Shown piece after piece: positions 1 through 8,672 of a stretch of 28,303 bases of DNA. Both the position numbers and the translations under genes were made by a program. Source of the DNA: a bacterium Ga0077546. GTDB taxonomy: Bacteria; Cyanobacteriota; Vampirovibrionia; Obscuribacterales; Obscuribacteraceae. The DNA is taken from positions 1-28,303 of the forward strand of contig LNEX01000588.1 of NCBI GenBank assembly GCA_001464165.1, in the 5' to 3' direction. The notes beneath the pieces were generated by a model. It was not told the DNA's origin and ran no database searches. It saw only the letters and a program-made list of their open reading frames with translations. Position 1 is the stretch's first letter; every line of letters starts with the position of its first letter.

Positions 1-1136
1 GCATTGCGCAATTGCCGCTGAAAAGCACCCTTAAGGTGAGCCATCTTTCCCAGCAAGCGCGAGCGACTGACAATGCGGCGAGCCTTTTCTTGGCGGATTT
101 TTTGATACTGTACAAAAGCCTGACTGGGCTCATCACAGTGGTGCAGCGTCTTAGCCAGCAAATAGCCATCTTCAATAGCCTGAGCACCGCCTTGACCTAA
201 GTTCGGAGTGGTAGCATGGGCGGCGTCACCCAATAGCACGATTTTGCCACTGTACCACTTTGGCAAATTGGCAAGGTCTGACAAATCAGTACGAATTACC
301 GCACTGGTAGAAGCTAGCAATTCGTGCACGGCAACAGGAAAAGTAGCAAATAGATTTTTAAGCGAATCAATTTCAGCGCTCTGGAAGCTACTTGAATCGG
401 CTTGATGTGAACTTGCTGACATATCGGCCGTAGCATACCAATAAACCTCATCAGCACTGACGTGGGAGAAACCAAAACGCCTTCCCTCACCCCAAATTTC
501 AACACTGGTCTTCTTCCACGACTGAGGCAATTGTGCTCTGACCACGGCCCGCCAGGAGGTCTGTCCAGAGTAATTCGGTTGCTCTAGAGGAAAAATAGAT
601 TGCCGCAGGGAAGAGTGCAAACCGTCTGCTCCCAGGACATAGTCGGCGATTACCTTTTCTTGCTCGAAAAATGAGAGCACAACTTGCTCCTGGCTCACAG
701 TTGCCGCCTGGCAGCGATAACCAAAATGCAATTGAGCCACTGCTTGGGAACGCCTTTCTTGCAAGGCCTCAAACAATATCTGATGCAAGCGCGAGCGCCG
801 GATCGCCACAATCGCATAGTCAAATTTTTGCTTTATCCCGGTCAGGTCAACCTTCATCAGTGATCCAGAAAGATAATCAAGCAACTCAATTTCACTCAAT
901 TCATATCCAGCCGCCAAGACTTTCTCGGCCAGACCCAGCCTGGCAAAAACCTGCATAGCATTAGCCGGAACCCAAATCCCTGCTCCGCTGGCATGCTCAG
1001 CCTCACCAGCAGAAACAGACTGGAACGGCCGCGACTCATAAACAGACGTGGAAATGCCGTAGTGCTGAAGGGCCAGAGCAGCAGTCAATCCGCCGATTCC
1101 AGCACCAACTATAGCTATGTCTTTACCGGGATTCAT
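1..1136 (-). CDS. FAD-dependent monooxygenase, PF01494/UbiH type (3' end cut by window)
   Basis: The frame is open from an ATG at 1136 down to base 1 with no stop, giving about 378 residues. That is close to the usual 380-400 of the family, so only a short tail should be missing. Visible motifs are a Rossmann dinucleotide motif VGAGIGG at residues 10-16, a DG motif (VLGADGLHSSLR, near residue 165) and the FAD ribose-binding GD motif GDAAHATTPNLGQGG near residue 303. This order is typical of flavoprotein aromatic hydroxylases of the UbiH / salicylate hydroxylase / zeaxanthin epoxidase group, which insert oxygen from O2 using NAD(P)H. The substrate cannot be read from the sequence. The gene lies 290 bases downstream of the acetyltransferase on the same strand and may be transcribed separately. 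The family call is secure; the specific reaction is not. Confidence 0.88.
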   Translation of the reverse strand, partial: MNPGKDIAIVGAGIGGLTAALALQHYGISTSVYESRPFQSVSAGEAEHASGAGIWVPANAMQVFARLGLAEKVLAAGYELSEIELLDYLSGSLMKVDLTGIKQKFDYAIVAIRRSRLHQILFEALQERRSQAVAQLHFGYRCQAATVSQEQVVLSFFEQEKVIADYVLGADGLHSSLRQSIFPLEQPNYSGQTSWRAVVRAQLPQSWKKTSVEIWGEGRRFGFSHVSADEVYWYATADMSASSHQADSSSFQSAEIDSLKNLFATFPVAVHELLASTSAVIRTDLSDLANLPKWYSGKIVLLGDAAHATTPNLGQGGAQAIEDGYLLAKTLHHCDEPSQAFVQYQKIRQEKARRIVSRSRLLGKMAHLKGAFQRQLRN

Positions 1137-1268
1137 CAATCTATACCTGACCTGCTAAAAGCAACAGTCAGGCAGTATAACCCCTGGACAAGCCGATCTA
1201 CTCTACCAACTACACCTTTTAGTATTAAAGGTTGTAAAAAAAGTTCGTCCCAACGGTTCAAAAATAAC

Positions 1269-1349
1269 TCAATCGGCGAAGTTCCGCCTAGCCAGATGGT
1301 TGAGTTTGCCGCAGCAAGTCAACAGGCCAGAACGGAACTTCGCGATTGA
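1269..1349. terminator. Long imperfect hairpin between the acetyltransferase and monooxygenase genes
   Basis: Bases 1269-1286 pair with 1333-1349 (17 base pairs, one bulged G). The 46-base loop contains a smaller hairpin (GTTGA/TCAAC at 1299-1303 and 1319-1323, then TTGC/GCAA). On the minus strand the outer stem is followed by GAGTTATTTTT, so it could end transcription of the acetyltransferase gene. The stem and nested loop are larger than a usual intrinsic terminator. Confidence 0.5.
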
Positions 1350-1425
1350 TGCCTGAACAAAGCAGCAAGAATAAAGCAGCAAGAAGAGTAGCACCAACTG
1401 AACGATCATCAATATCAGTACCAGA

Positions 1426-2277
1426 TCACTTAGCATCGGGTACTGTAACAGATGGTCTCTCAGCGGGCTCGCCTGGAACAGTTACAGGAGCAGCAGCCGC
1501 GGGAGCATCCGGAGTCGCATCAGTCGCAGGAGCCGCAACCACGGTGGTCGGGGCAGCAGCAGCAGTAGCTACCGCACTGACGTTCTGTGTCGGACAGGAA
1601 CTATCGTAGTCACCAGCAGCCGTGGCCGCTGATTTGAACTGCGACATGACATGAACATAGGTAGCATGCGAAGTCGAGATTCCATAACCGCGGGTGTAGA
1701 TCTCCGAGATCACCTGCGCCAATGTGGAATCTTTGTCTACGGCAGCGCCAAATTCATACCAGAGCAGTTCACCGGCCCGGTGAGCAACGCCAGCGCCATA
1801 GCTGGGCAGAAAGTAGTCTTTACTGCAGAGGCGCCTGCAATGTAGACGCTGATAAAAAGCCAACCGACGCTTGCGCATAGTGGTTTCATCAACGCTTAAG
1901 TTAGCTTCTTTGGTCGACTCAATTTCGAGGAAAAGACCAATTTGAGTCTGATGATAGCTGGCCTTAAGCACCTGAATCAATTCTTTCATGTGCTTGCTTC
2001 CGACACCAGACGAGCGCTTGGTCTGATCTGTGGCGATATAGGCAAGCAGCGAGAAATTGCTCATCGGTGTCACCAATGAGAAACACAAGAGTTCGCCAGC
2101 AGCGTTTGTAGTGCGATGAAGCAGCATGGTGTTATTGCTGATCATGGCTTGAACATCGGCTAGAGGCATTCTTTCATCTTGCGGGAAAGCAGTTTCGTAG
2201 AGCTTGCTCCAGTCACTCTCTTGACCATTGCTGGGTTGACAGAGTAGAGCGGAGCTAGAATTTTTTACATTTGTCAT
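1426..2277 (-). CDS. GNAT-family N-acetyltransferase with Ala/Pro-rich tail
   Basis: A protein of 283 residues from the ATG at 2277. I prefer this start because it has a GGA-containing purine stretch about 10 bases upstream and leads straight into the domain. An in-frame ATG at 2376 would add 33 residues but has no ribosome binding site. The opening WSKLYETAFPQDERMP resembles the alpha-1 region of GNAT proteins. YIATDQTKRSSGVGSKHM holds the acetyl-CoA pyrophosphate-binding R-x-x-G-x-G motif, and FYQRLHCRRL is the usual late helix (FY.xxGF position). The last 50 residues or so are low-complexity Ala/Pro/Val/Thr, with no GNAT counterpart. The acceptor substrate is unknown. The same-strand upstream neighbour is an HDAC-like deacetylase, 490 bases away. 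Confidence 0.75.
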   Translation of the reverse strand: MTNVKNSSSALLCQPSNGQESDWSKLYETAFPQDERMPLADVQAMISNNTMLLHRTTNAAGELLCFSLVTPMSNFSLLAYIATDQTKRSSGVGSKHMKELIQVLKASYHQTQIGLFLEIESTKEANLSVDETTMRKRRLAFYQRLHCRRLCSKDYFLPSYGAGVAHRAGELLWYEFGAAVDKDSTLAQVISEIYTRGYGISTSHATYVHVMSQFKSAATAAGDYDSSCPTQNVSAVATAAAAPTTVVAAPATDATPDAPAAAAPVTVPGEPAERPSVTVPDAK

Positions 2278-2767
2278 ACATTCAATTCCATTACAGCGAG
2301 CGTTGAAGGCTTCTAGCCATTCGACGAAGGCAGTCGACCGCAAATCTAAAAGCACAGTCCAAATCAGCTCCGCCATAAATTAGGTGGAAAGCAAATGGGA
2401 ACAGCAGTGCTTTAAGGTTTGAGGTCTGTAAGTGGTTGCGAGGTTAGAGTGGGAAAAAGAAAAGGCACATCAACCTAGCCCTTATGGCTCTTGTACTCAA
2501 TAGGGGCAGAGCAAGCAGCCGAGAGGCCGAAACCGAAGCACCTCATGACAATAGCAAAACTGACTTAAATAAACAGTGGAAACCATTACCTGTCGGACTT
2601 CTTCAAAAGCAATGAAAGGCCACAAACTCATGACATCCGATAGTCTTAGCAAAGCCTACTCTAGCCATAGCAAGTTTTCCATAATCACAGCTCGCGCAAG
2701 CTCCTGACTGCCTGCCTTTGTTCAGCAGTGCGAATGGTTAGAAGAGCATCCGAACTGGAACCAAAAA
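2278..2767. other. Intergenic stretch without recognisable gene
   Basis: This is the 490 bases between two minus-strand genes. I see no credible reading frame, hairpin with a T-tract, or RNA gene. It presumably carries the promoter of the acetyltransferase gene, but no convincing -35/-10 pair stands out. Confidence 0.5.
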
Positions 2768-3877
2768 TTAGCGCAGAACCGGCCAATATTTAGCAAAGTG
2801 CTTGCGCACTTCGCTGACACGCTCGTCCACTAAATCACTGTTGCGATCACCAGTGATGTGCTCACTGTCACCAGCCGCACCAGGCATCAAGTAAGAAGCA
2901 TGCACGGCGCCACTTTCCGATTCATTAGCTGCATTGAGAACGCGCATGGTAGCAATAGCAGAATCAGATAGAGAACGGGTGTTATAACCTCCCTCAAGGA
3001 AGACAACAGTAGGGGCCCCGACCTGGTTCGAGAGATCGCGAACGCGCTGGGAAAGCATGGCATAGCCAGACGTTGTAATGCGTTGCTGACCAAGGGGATC
3101 GTCTTGGTGAGCATCATATCCAGCTGAGACCATAATCAAATCTGGCTTAAATGAATCGCAAACTGGCTTAACCAGACGATCGAAAGCATGCAAGTACCCA
3201 CGATCCCCGGTTCCCTTGGGCAGGGGTATGTTCATATTGTAGCCGCGGCCTTCTCCCGTGCCATCTTCGAGATACCAACCAGAATCATAGGGCCAGAAAG
3301 GGTATTGCTGGAAGGAGACAAAGAAGACCGATGGATCATCATAAAACGCCCACTGGGTGCCATTGCCATGATGCACATCCCAGTCGATGATAAACACTTT
3401 CTTGTATCCTAACCGCTGAGCATAGCGCGCCGAAACAGCGATATTGTTGAACAGACAAAAGCCCATAGGCTTATCAACCAAGGCGTGGTGGCCCGGAGGT
3501 CTAACTGAGACAAAGGCACTATCATATTCACCACTCTTTATCGCATCAAGCGCTGTCAAACCTGCTCCAGCAGCTAACTTGGCAATATCATAGGTGGCTG
3601 CACTCATAAATGTATCAGCGTCTAATTGCACCAAATTATGGTTGGCTGCTGCCTTCAAAGCATCCTCTTGCAAATGCTCAATGTAAGACTCTTTGTGCAC
3701 ATAGGCTATCTCTTCTTCTATTGCCGATCGTGGCTCTAGCTGCCGCACTGAATTGTCTAGGGCCGCTTTGAGGAAAGCGCTATCAATGGCAGCAAGCCTC
3801 TGCGGCGACTCTGGATGAGCATCGGGAGTAATGTGATTGAGAAAGCGCGGATCGCGCACGAGAGCCAATCTGGACAT
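2768..3877 (-). CDS. Histone deacetylase-like zinc amidohydrolase (HDAC/AcuC/acetylpolyamine hydrolase superfamily)
   Basis: A 369-residue protein with the full HDAC catalytic set. VRPPGHHA (residues 125-132) carries the His-His charge-relay pair. [11 protein letters not shown] (165-175) supplies the Asp and His zinc ligands, and [13 protein letters not shown] (251-263) the second Asp ligand. EGGYN (295-299) is the glycine-rich loop near the position of the catalytic Tyr or His. The N-terminal HPESPQRL is also characteristic. Such enzymes remove acetyl or acyl groups from lysines or polyamines; in bacteria the substrate is often unknown. The start at 3877 has GAGGA seven bases upstream. The gene stands alone, divergent from the EF-hand gene, with a GNAT gene downstream. 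The family is certain; class II-like or acetylpolyamine hydrolase-like affiliation is probable. Confidence 0.92.
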   Translation of the reverse strand: MSRLALVRDPRFLNHITPDAHPESPQRLAAIDSAFLKAALDNSVRQLEPRSAIEEEIAYVHKESYIEHLQEDALKAAANHNLVQLDADTFMSAATYDIAKLAAGAGLTALDAIKSGEYDSAFVSVRPPGHHALVDKPMGFCLFNNIAVSARYAQRLGYKKVFIIDWDVHHGNGTQWAFYDDPSVFFVSFQQYPFWPYDSGWYLEDGTGEGRGYNMNIPLPKGTGDRGYLHAFDRLVKPVCDSFKPDLIMVSAGYDAHQDDPLGQQRITTSGYAMLSQRVRDLSNQVGAPTVVFLEGGYNTRSLSDSAIATMRVLNAANESESGAVHASYLMPGAAGDSEHITGDRNSDLVDERVSEVRKHFAKYWPVLR

Positions 3878-4230
3878 CTATGTTCCTCTATATTCCGCTG
3901 CTACGATTGCGCAGCAAAGATTCAACGGCAATGAAGTCAACGGATAAACAGTCAACTACAAACAGAAAAAGACAAACGGTCAAGAGAATTATAGCTCTCT
4001 TTTCTTGCCATTTTCTTAGGGCTGTTTTGCAGGGGTGAAGTCAGTCAATTAATCACTCGGCAGCCAAATGTAAAGTGATTCAGCTGTCCCAGCCTGAATG
4101 CTGGGGCAAATACGCAACCGAGCCCTTTAGCGCTTGTACTCAAGCTCAGCTTTAACTAGGTTGAAGGATATTTCAATCTAGTCACAGCATTCTCAAATCA
4201 TTCACTAAAACATTCACTAAAACCAAAAAC
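3878..4230. other. Divergent intergenic region with two small hairpins
   Basis: This 353-base region separates the HDAC-like gene (-) from the EF-hand gene (+) and must hold both promoters. Two hairpins are visible: AAGAGA/TCTCTT at 3982-3987 and 3996-4001, followed by TTTCTT, and TGTCCCAGC/GCTGGGGCA at 4085-4093 and 4100-4108 with a 6-base loop. The 12-base string ATTCACTAAAAC is tandemly duplicated just before the EF-hand start. I cannot assign promoters with confidence. Confidence 0.45.
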
Positions 4231-4707
4231 ATGACACCAAGTATCGTCCTCACCAGTCTCGGCACTGGCTTTAGCTACCTGACGGTTGCAGCTATTTATC
4301 TAATTGTTTGCTACGCCTTAGTCAAGGCTCTGAAGAAGCTCGGTATTTTCTTGGCTGCTTGTCTATGCCTGCTAATGGTTTTCCAGATCTCACACTGGTA
4401 CACACTAGAAGTAGAAAGGACAAAGGACAAGTCTGAGCTTGTGGAAAGGTCGCCCGAAATCTACGCACTACTAAGCGACCAGTTCAAACAGTTCGACAAG
4501 AATCAAGACGGTCAAATAGATTCCGGGGAACTGGCTCACTACAAGACTTCTTTTAGTTGCAATGCCTCCACCGTTAGCTATCTCAATAGCAATCTGCGCA
4601 GCATTGGTGATTGGCGTGAAGTAGCTGGTAGCGACAGCCTTATGCTGACAATCAATAGAGACGACCTAGAAATCTTGAAAAGCAATGCTATTAAAGAGTT
4701 GGACTAG
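4231..4707 (+). CDS. Small membrane protein with one EF-hand calcium-binding loop
   Basis: A 158-residue protein. Two hydrophobic segments (about residues 8-32 and 37-53) form a membrane hairpin, followed by a soluble tail. At about residues 89-100 the sequence DKNQDGQIDSGE matches the canonical 12-residue EF-hand loop (D at 1, N at 3, D at 5, G at 6, I at 8, E at 12), so calcium binding by the tail is likely. A second EF-hand is not evident, although NRDDLE near residue 142 could be a decayed one. No ribosome binding site precedes the ATG, so the start is tentative. It is monocistronic, between the HDAC-like gene and the RseP terminator. The function is unknown; a calcium-responsive membrane protein is inference. 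Confidence 0.72.
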   Translation: MTPSIVLTSLGTGFSYLTVAAIYLIVCYALVKALKKLGIFLAACLCLLMVFQISHWYTLEVERTKDKSELVERSPEIYALLSDQFKQFDKNQDGQIDSGELAHYKTSFSCNASTVSYLNSNLRSIGDWREVAGSDSLMLTINRDDLEILKSNAIKELD

Positions 4708-5033
4708 AGACTAAAAACTAGACGAGAGACCAGAAACTACACTAAAACCTAAACTAGAAACTCGTCAGAGCTTCGTCGTTGTCTCCTTTTTCCAGTGAAT
4801 ATGAGACATCAAAAAAATCGACCACCTCAGTTCACTAATCTTGACTAAGCTTTCCCCTTCCAAGGTGTCAGATTTTCTGCGAAAAATCTGACACCTTTAG
4901 CCAACGGAAAAAGCAGTAGACTCTTGACACAGCCTCGCTTAGACAAAGAGTGTGGCAAGTAACAACCCATTGACCTGATGATGGATTATTCGCAAAAAAT
5001 TCAGCTTATACTATATGGCTGACTAGACCCGGC
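4708..5033. other. Convergent intergenic region: degenerate repeats and a near-perfect palindrome
   Basis: Bases 4708-4762 are a degenerate repeat of ACTAGA/ACTAAAA/CAGAAAC-like units directly after the stop codon. Bases 4862-4897 form a 15-base-pair inverted repeat (described separately). No reading frame in this stretch looks coding. Confidence 0.5.
4862..4897. repeat. 15-bp perfect inverted repeat (bidirectional terminator or REP-like element)
   Basis: AAGGTGTCAGATTTT at 4862-4876 is the exact reverse complement of 4883-4897, with a 6-base loop. The stem ends in short A/T runs, and it sits between convergent genes, so bidirectional termination is possible. GGTGTCAGA-type palindromes also resemble extragenic elements mobilised by REP-associated transposases; no transposase is present here. 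Confidence 0.5.
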
Positions 5034-5075
5034 AAAAAAAGAATCGCGCGAGACCGGAAGGGCCTTTCGCGATTC
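5034..5075 (-). terminator. Intrinsic terminator of the ftsH-A/rseP unit
   Basis: GAATCGCG at 5041-5048 pairs with CGCGATTC at 5068-5075. Read on the minus strand, the hairpin is followed directly by seven T residues (5040-5034). It lies 37 bases past the rseP stop codon. Confidence 0.85.
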
Positions 5076-5111
5076 ATAAAGATTGCTTGTTTTCAGGCAA
5101 GCTCTTTTAAT

Positions 5112-6293
5112 TTAGCGCACGAAAATGTGCACCATGTCGTTGAACAAACCGTAGAGCATGAGGCTGATGAGCAATGCGCCAAAGATGCCGTAGAGCTTGC
5201 CCTTGAGCTTGGCGTCTACAGGCTTGCCTCCGCGAACCTTCTCGATCAAGAAGAAAACGATGTGACCACCGTCGAGAATCGGCAGGGGCAGAATGTTCAT
5301 GACGGCGAGGTTGATCGAAATCACCACCAAGAACCAGACGAAATTGAAGACACCCTGATTGACGGCATCCGCACCCATCTGCACAATACCGACAATACCG
5401 CGGACTTCCATATCTTGGTCAGACACACCAGCAGGCTTATCGACAATTCCCAACATCATGCCGAAACCCTTGAAGGTCATCGTGATCATGTTGCCAGTAA
5501 GCTTAGTAGCATCGCCAGCTGCTTTGCCGACAGAAACAGGATTGTAGACCTGCTCACCGTTGACACCGATAGCGATACCAATCTTACCAGCAGCGTCGGG
5601 GGTGAGCGAAATCGCCACCTTATCGTTGTTAGGGCCGCGAGTGACCACAACTTCAACAGGAACGCCCTTGTTGGCTTGAATGGCCTTGGTCAGGTCCTCT
5701 GGTGTAACAATCTTGCCACCGCCAACCGAAACCAGCTGGTCATTAGCCTGCAAGCCAGCATCACGAGCAATGGTGACCTGAGTGGTGGCAACGTCCTTGA
5801 TGTATGTACTGTGGACGTTGTAACCCGGCTCGCCAATGAAAGCGAACAGAGCGAAGAGCATGATCACCGCAGAGACCACGTTGAAGACCACCCCAGCAGC
5901 GGCAACGCAAACGCGCTGCCAAACAGGAAAGACCTTGAGGTTCTTGGCGGCATCAGGGTCGTCCTTGAGCAGCTCCTGAGCGGTAGTTTCATCCTGAAGC
6001 TCAGGGATGGAAACATAGCCGCCAGCCAGAATAGGTGCCAAGCGAAATTCGGTGTCCCAGAATTTGCCCAGGACAATCGACCACTTACGCGGTCCAAAGC
6101 CGATGGAGAAAACTGGTGTCTTGAAACCGAAAAGACGAGCGACGAACCAGTGTCCGAGCTCGTGAATAGTGATCAGCAAGCACAGCCCCAGCACCATCAC
6201 GGCTATCGAAGTGAAGCCCGAGAGTGAGGAGAAAAACATTGCAGCATCCCCGAGAACCGGAGAAACCGCAGCAGAAAGAGTTGATGTGGTCAT
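5112..6293 (-). CDS. rseP: RseP-type site-2 intramembrane metalloprotease
   Basis: A 393-residue protein from the ATG at 6293, which has AGGA seven bases upstream. The frame runs back to 6350, but that extension overlaps the hairpin before the gene and looks untranslated. The first membrane helix (about 27-50) contains the zinc motif HELGH (44-48), and the C-terminal helix contains LDGGH (340-344), the third-ligand motif of the S2P family (PF02163). A single PDZ-like segment lies around residues 160-240 (GLQANDQLVSVGG). More helices lie near 128-153 and 366-385. The enzyme cleaves transmembrane segments of membrane-bound regulators or signal-peptide remnants. It lies 115 bases downstream of ftsH-A on the same strand, separated by a nested hairpin, and is closed by a terminator. 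Strong G/C-ending codon use is shared with ftsH-A. Confidence 0.93.
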   Translation of the reverse strand: MTTSTLSAAVSPVLGDAAMFFSSLSGFTSIAVMVLGLCLLITIHELGHWFVARLFGFKTPVFSIGFGPRKWSIVLGKFWDTEFRLAPILAGGYVSIPELQDETTAQELLKDDPDAAKNLKVFPVWQRVCVAAAGVVFNVVSAVIMLFALFAFIGEPGYNVHSTYIKDVATTQVTIARDAGLQANDQLVSVGGGKIVTPEDLTKAIQANKGVPVEVVVTRGPNNDKVAISLTPDAAGKIGIAIGVNGEQVYNPVSVGKAAGDATKLTGNMITMTFKGFGMMLGIVDKPAGVSDQDMEVRGIVGIVQMGADAVNQGVFNFVWFLVVISINLAVMNILPLPILDGGHIVFFLIEKVRGGKPVDAKLKGKLYGIFGALLISLMLYGLFNDMVHIFVR

Positions 6294-6309
6294 AGTTGTT
6301 CCTGAATTA

Positions 6310-6372
6310 AAAGGGAGCCCAGGCCCAGGTACTGGAGCGATCGCTCTCATACCTAAACACCAGGCTCCCTTT
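6310..6372 (-). promoter_or_regulatory. Nested hairpin between ftsH-A and rseP (attenuator-like)
   Basis: AAAGGGAGCC (6310-6319) pairs with GGCTCCCTTT (6363-6372). Inside, AGGTA (6327-6331) pairs with TACCT (6350-6354) around the perfect palindrome GAGCGATCGCTC (6335-6346). On the minus strand the outer stem ends in CCCTTTTAATT and is followed at once by the rseP ribosome binding site. It could partly terminate transcription or process the messenger so that rseP is made at a lower level than ftsH-A. The structure is seen directly; its role is inferred. Confidence 0.55.
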
Positions 6373-6407
6373 ATTGTTGTTGTTGTAGAACTGCCTAAGG
6401 CTAGATT

Positions 6408-8531
6408 TTAGGCCTGGCTCGCATCCGAATCAGGTTTGGTATCACCTTCGCTGCCGGCTTCGACAGCGTGAGGAACGATCTTGGCAATCGTAGGCGTAAC
6501 AATCGGCAGCACCACCGTTTCCGGGGTGACGGCGCAGACGGTCTCATTCCGCAGGGCGACAAATTCGAATCCCAGCAGCGTTTCCTTGACCATGAGCACG
6601 TCGACGATCTTCATGAAGCATTCCTTGTCCCGCAGCAGGAGGGCTTTCACCTCATCCAGGCACTCGGTAACAATGCGCTTCACTTCGACGTCGATGGCGT
6701 TGGCCAGGTCGGGGCTGAGCTGGTGTCCATTGGCCATGGAGCGGCCAAGGAACGGGTTGCCGCCGCCTTCGCCGATCGAGATCGGGCCAAGCTTCGACAT
6801 TCCGAATTCGGTCACCATGCGCAGAGCGATCCCCCAGGACTGCTTGAAGTCGTTGGAGGCACCGGTGTCGATGGTGTTGAGGAAGACTTCCTGAGCCGCA
6901 CGACCACCCATGGCCATGCGGATACGAGCGCGCAGGTTCTGCTCGGTCATGCCATAGCTGTCGCCGACAGGCATAGCCATGGTGTAGCCCAGGGCGCGGG
7001 CACGCGGAACGATGGTGATCTTGGTCACCGGGTAACCGCCGAGCTCACGCTCGTACTGGTCCTGAGAAACCCAGGCGTGGCCAAGTTCGTGCACGGCCGT
7101 GTTGAGCATGTCGAGACGCGACATGCGCTTGGCGCGGCCTTCCTTGGCAGGACCCATCTGAACGCGATCAGCCGCTTCATCCAGGTCATGCAGGGTGATC
7201 AGCTCAGGCACGAGCTTGCTAGCTTCGGACTTGCTGATCTTCTTCGTTTCCACGAGAGCGAGAATTTCCTTCTCGATGCGGCGGTCAGCCACACGAGTTG
7301 CTTCGTTCATCAGCTCAGCCAGCTGGGCGCCGCTGAAGCCGGGGGTGTTGCTGGCAATCATATCAAGAGATACGCCGGGGGCAAGTTTCTTGCCCTTAGC
7401 ATGCACCTTGAGAATGCCTTCGCGGCCGAACTTGTCGGGCGAGTCAACCAGCACGTGCAGACCGAAACGACCCGGACGCGTCAGCGCCGGATCGAGAATG
7501 TCAGGGCGGTTGGTGGCGGCCATGAAGATGATGCCTTCATTGTCGTTGAAACCGTCCATTTCAACCAGAATCTGGTTGAGGGTCTGTTCACGCTCGTCGT
7601 TACCGCCACCGACACCGGTGCCACGCTGGCGGCCAACGGCGTCGATTTCATCGATGAAAACCACCGCTGGGCGCTTGGCACGCGCCTTGGCGAAGAGCTC
7701 GCGAACACGAGCAGCACCAACGCCTACGTACATTTCGACGAAGTCAGAACCAGAAACCATGTGGAACTCCGCATCGGCCTCGCCTGCAACAGCCTTGGCG
7801 ATAAGGGTTTTACCGTTGCCGGGGTCACCGATCAACAGTACGCCGGACGGCGCCTTACCACCAAGTCGCTTGAGGCGACCGGGATTGCGGAGATAGCTGA
7901 CGACTTCCATCAGCTCCTGCTTGGCTTCATCAGCGCCAGCAACATCAGCGAAAGTGACACGCTGGGTTGACTTCTGCTGTTCCTTGATCTGGCTCAGCTG
8001 AGTGCGCTGGGCACCGGCCGCGTTGCGCTGAGCGCGGATGAACCAGATGAACAGGCCCACCATTAGCAGCATCGGCAGCCAACCGATCAGGCCGTCCAAG
8101 AAGGTGCGATCATCGGCACGATTCTTGGTGTCGTTAGCGACATTGCCCTTGGTGGCGGCGTCGAGCAGCTGAGCTGCGCCAGCCTGACCAGGGATTTCGA
8201 CGCGAACCTTGCGACCGTCCTTGTACTCGGCGTTGACAAACTGCACGTTACCAGCTTCGTCTTTGACGAACTGCAACTTGCTGATCATCGCCGGCGCCGT
8301 GCTGAGGTCACGATACAGCATGTCGTAACTCATCGGCACCGGCTTGCCATCAGAAGGGGTGGCGGCATTGACCGGGCCATTGACGACAGTGCCATCCGGC
8401 TGGGTGGCACCAGGCTGGGTCTGAGTGACACCAGGTGGATTGGATGCGTTCTGGATGCCGGTTATTGGCCCCCAGAGCATCGCAGCGACGACGGCGATCG
8501 CGAAAATCACCATCAAATTCTTGAGTTTCAT
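6408..8531 (-). CDS. ftsH: FtsH-type membrane AAA zinc metalloprotease, paralogue A
   Basis: A 707-residue protein with standard FtsH architecture. A first membrane helix spans residues 5-24, and an FtsH extracellular domain about 65-125 ([20 protein letters not shown]). A second helix lies at 147-165 and the AAA module at 192-460. The peptidase carries HELGH (481-485), with the third zinc ligand Asp561 in TGASNDF. Walker A is GDPGNGKT (235-242; the usual form is GPPGTGKT), Walker [12 protein letters not shown], and the pore loop FVEMYVGVG. The second region of homology reads RPGRFGLHV, so the first arginine finger is present but the position of the second (usually FDR) is Leu. It degrades unfolded or regulated membrane proteins. 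It lies between the 199-aa gene and rseP. An AAGAGA purine stretch lies 10-15 bases before the start. Strong G/C-ending codon bias. Confidence 0.95.
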   Translation of the reverse strand: MKLKNLMVIFAIAVVAAMLWGPITGIQNASNPPGVTQTQPGATQPDGTVVNGPVNAATPSDGKPVPMSYDMLYRDLSTAPAMISKLQFVKDEAGNVQFVNAEYKDGRKVRVEIPGQAGAAQLLDAATKGNVANDTKNRADDRTFLDGLIGWLPMLLMVGLFIWFIRAQRNAAGAQRTQLSQIKEQQKSTQRVTFADVAGADEAKQELMEVVSYLRNPGRLKRLGGKAPSGVLLIGDPGNGKTLIAKAVAGEADAEFHMVSGSDFVEMYVGVGAARVRELFAKARAKRPAVVFIDEIDAVGRQRGTGVGGGNDEREQTLNQILVEMDGFNDNEGIIFMAATNRPDILDPALTRPGRFGLHVLVDSPDKFGREGILKVHAKGKKLAPGVSLDMIASNTPGFSGAQLAELMNEATRVADRRIEKEILALVETKKISKSEASKLVPELITLHDLDEAADRVQMGPAKEGRAKRMSRLDMLNTAVHELGHAWVSQDQYERELGGYPVTKITIVPRARALGYTMAMPVGDSYGMTEQNLRARIRMAMGGRAAQEVFLNTIDTGASNDFKQSWGIALRMVTEFGMSKLGPISIGEGGGNPFLGRSMANGHQLSPDLANAIDVEVKRIVTECLDEVKALLLRDKECFMKIVDVLMVKETLLGFEFVALRNETVCAVTPETVVLPIVTPTIAKIVPHAVEAGSEGDTKPDSDASQA

Positions 8532-8672
8532 ATTGTTTTTCTCTTGTTAGAGGTTGGGAGAATTGTCTCTCCAAGACTTCACAGAGACACGCCAGCACCA
8601 GTAAATCCCACAGGAAGCACGGGAATACCAAGTTGCCGGCATGTCTCCGGAAAGAAAGGAAATGATGGTGAC

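Noticed and set aside
1346..1609. Ala-rich plus-strand frame at 1346-1609
   Set aside because: It is antisense to the Ala/Pro-rich tail of the acetyltransferase; the repetitive GCA/GCC codons keep both strands open.
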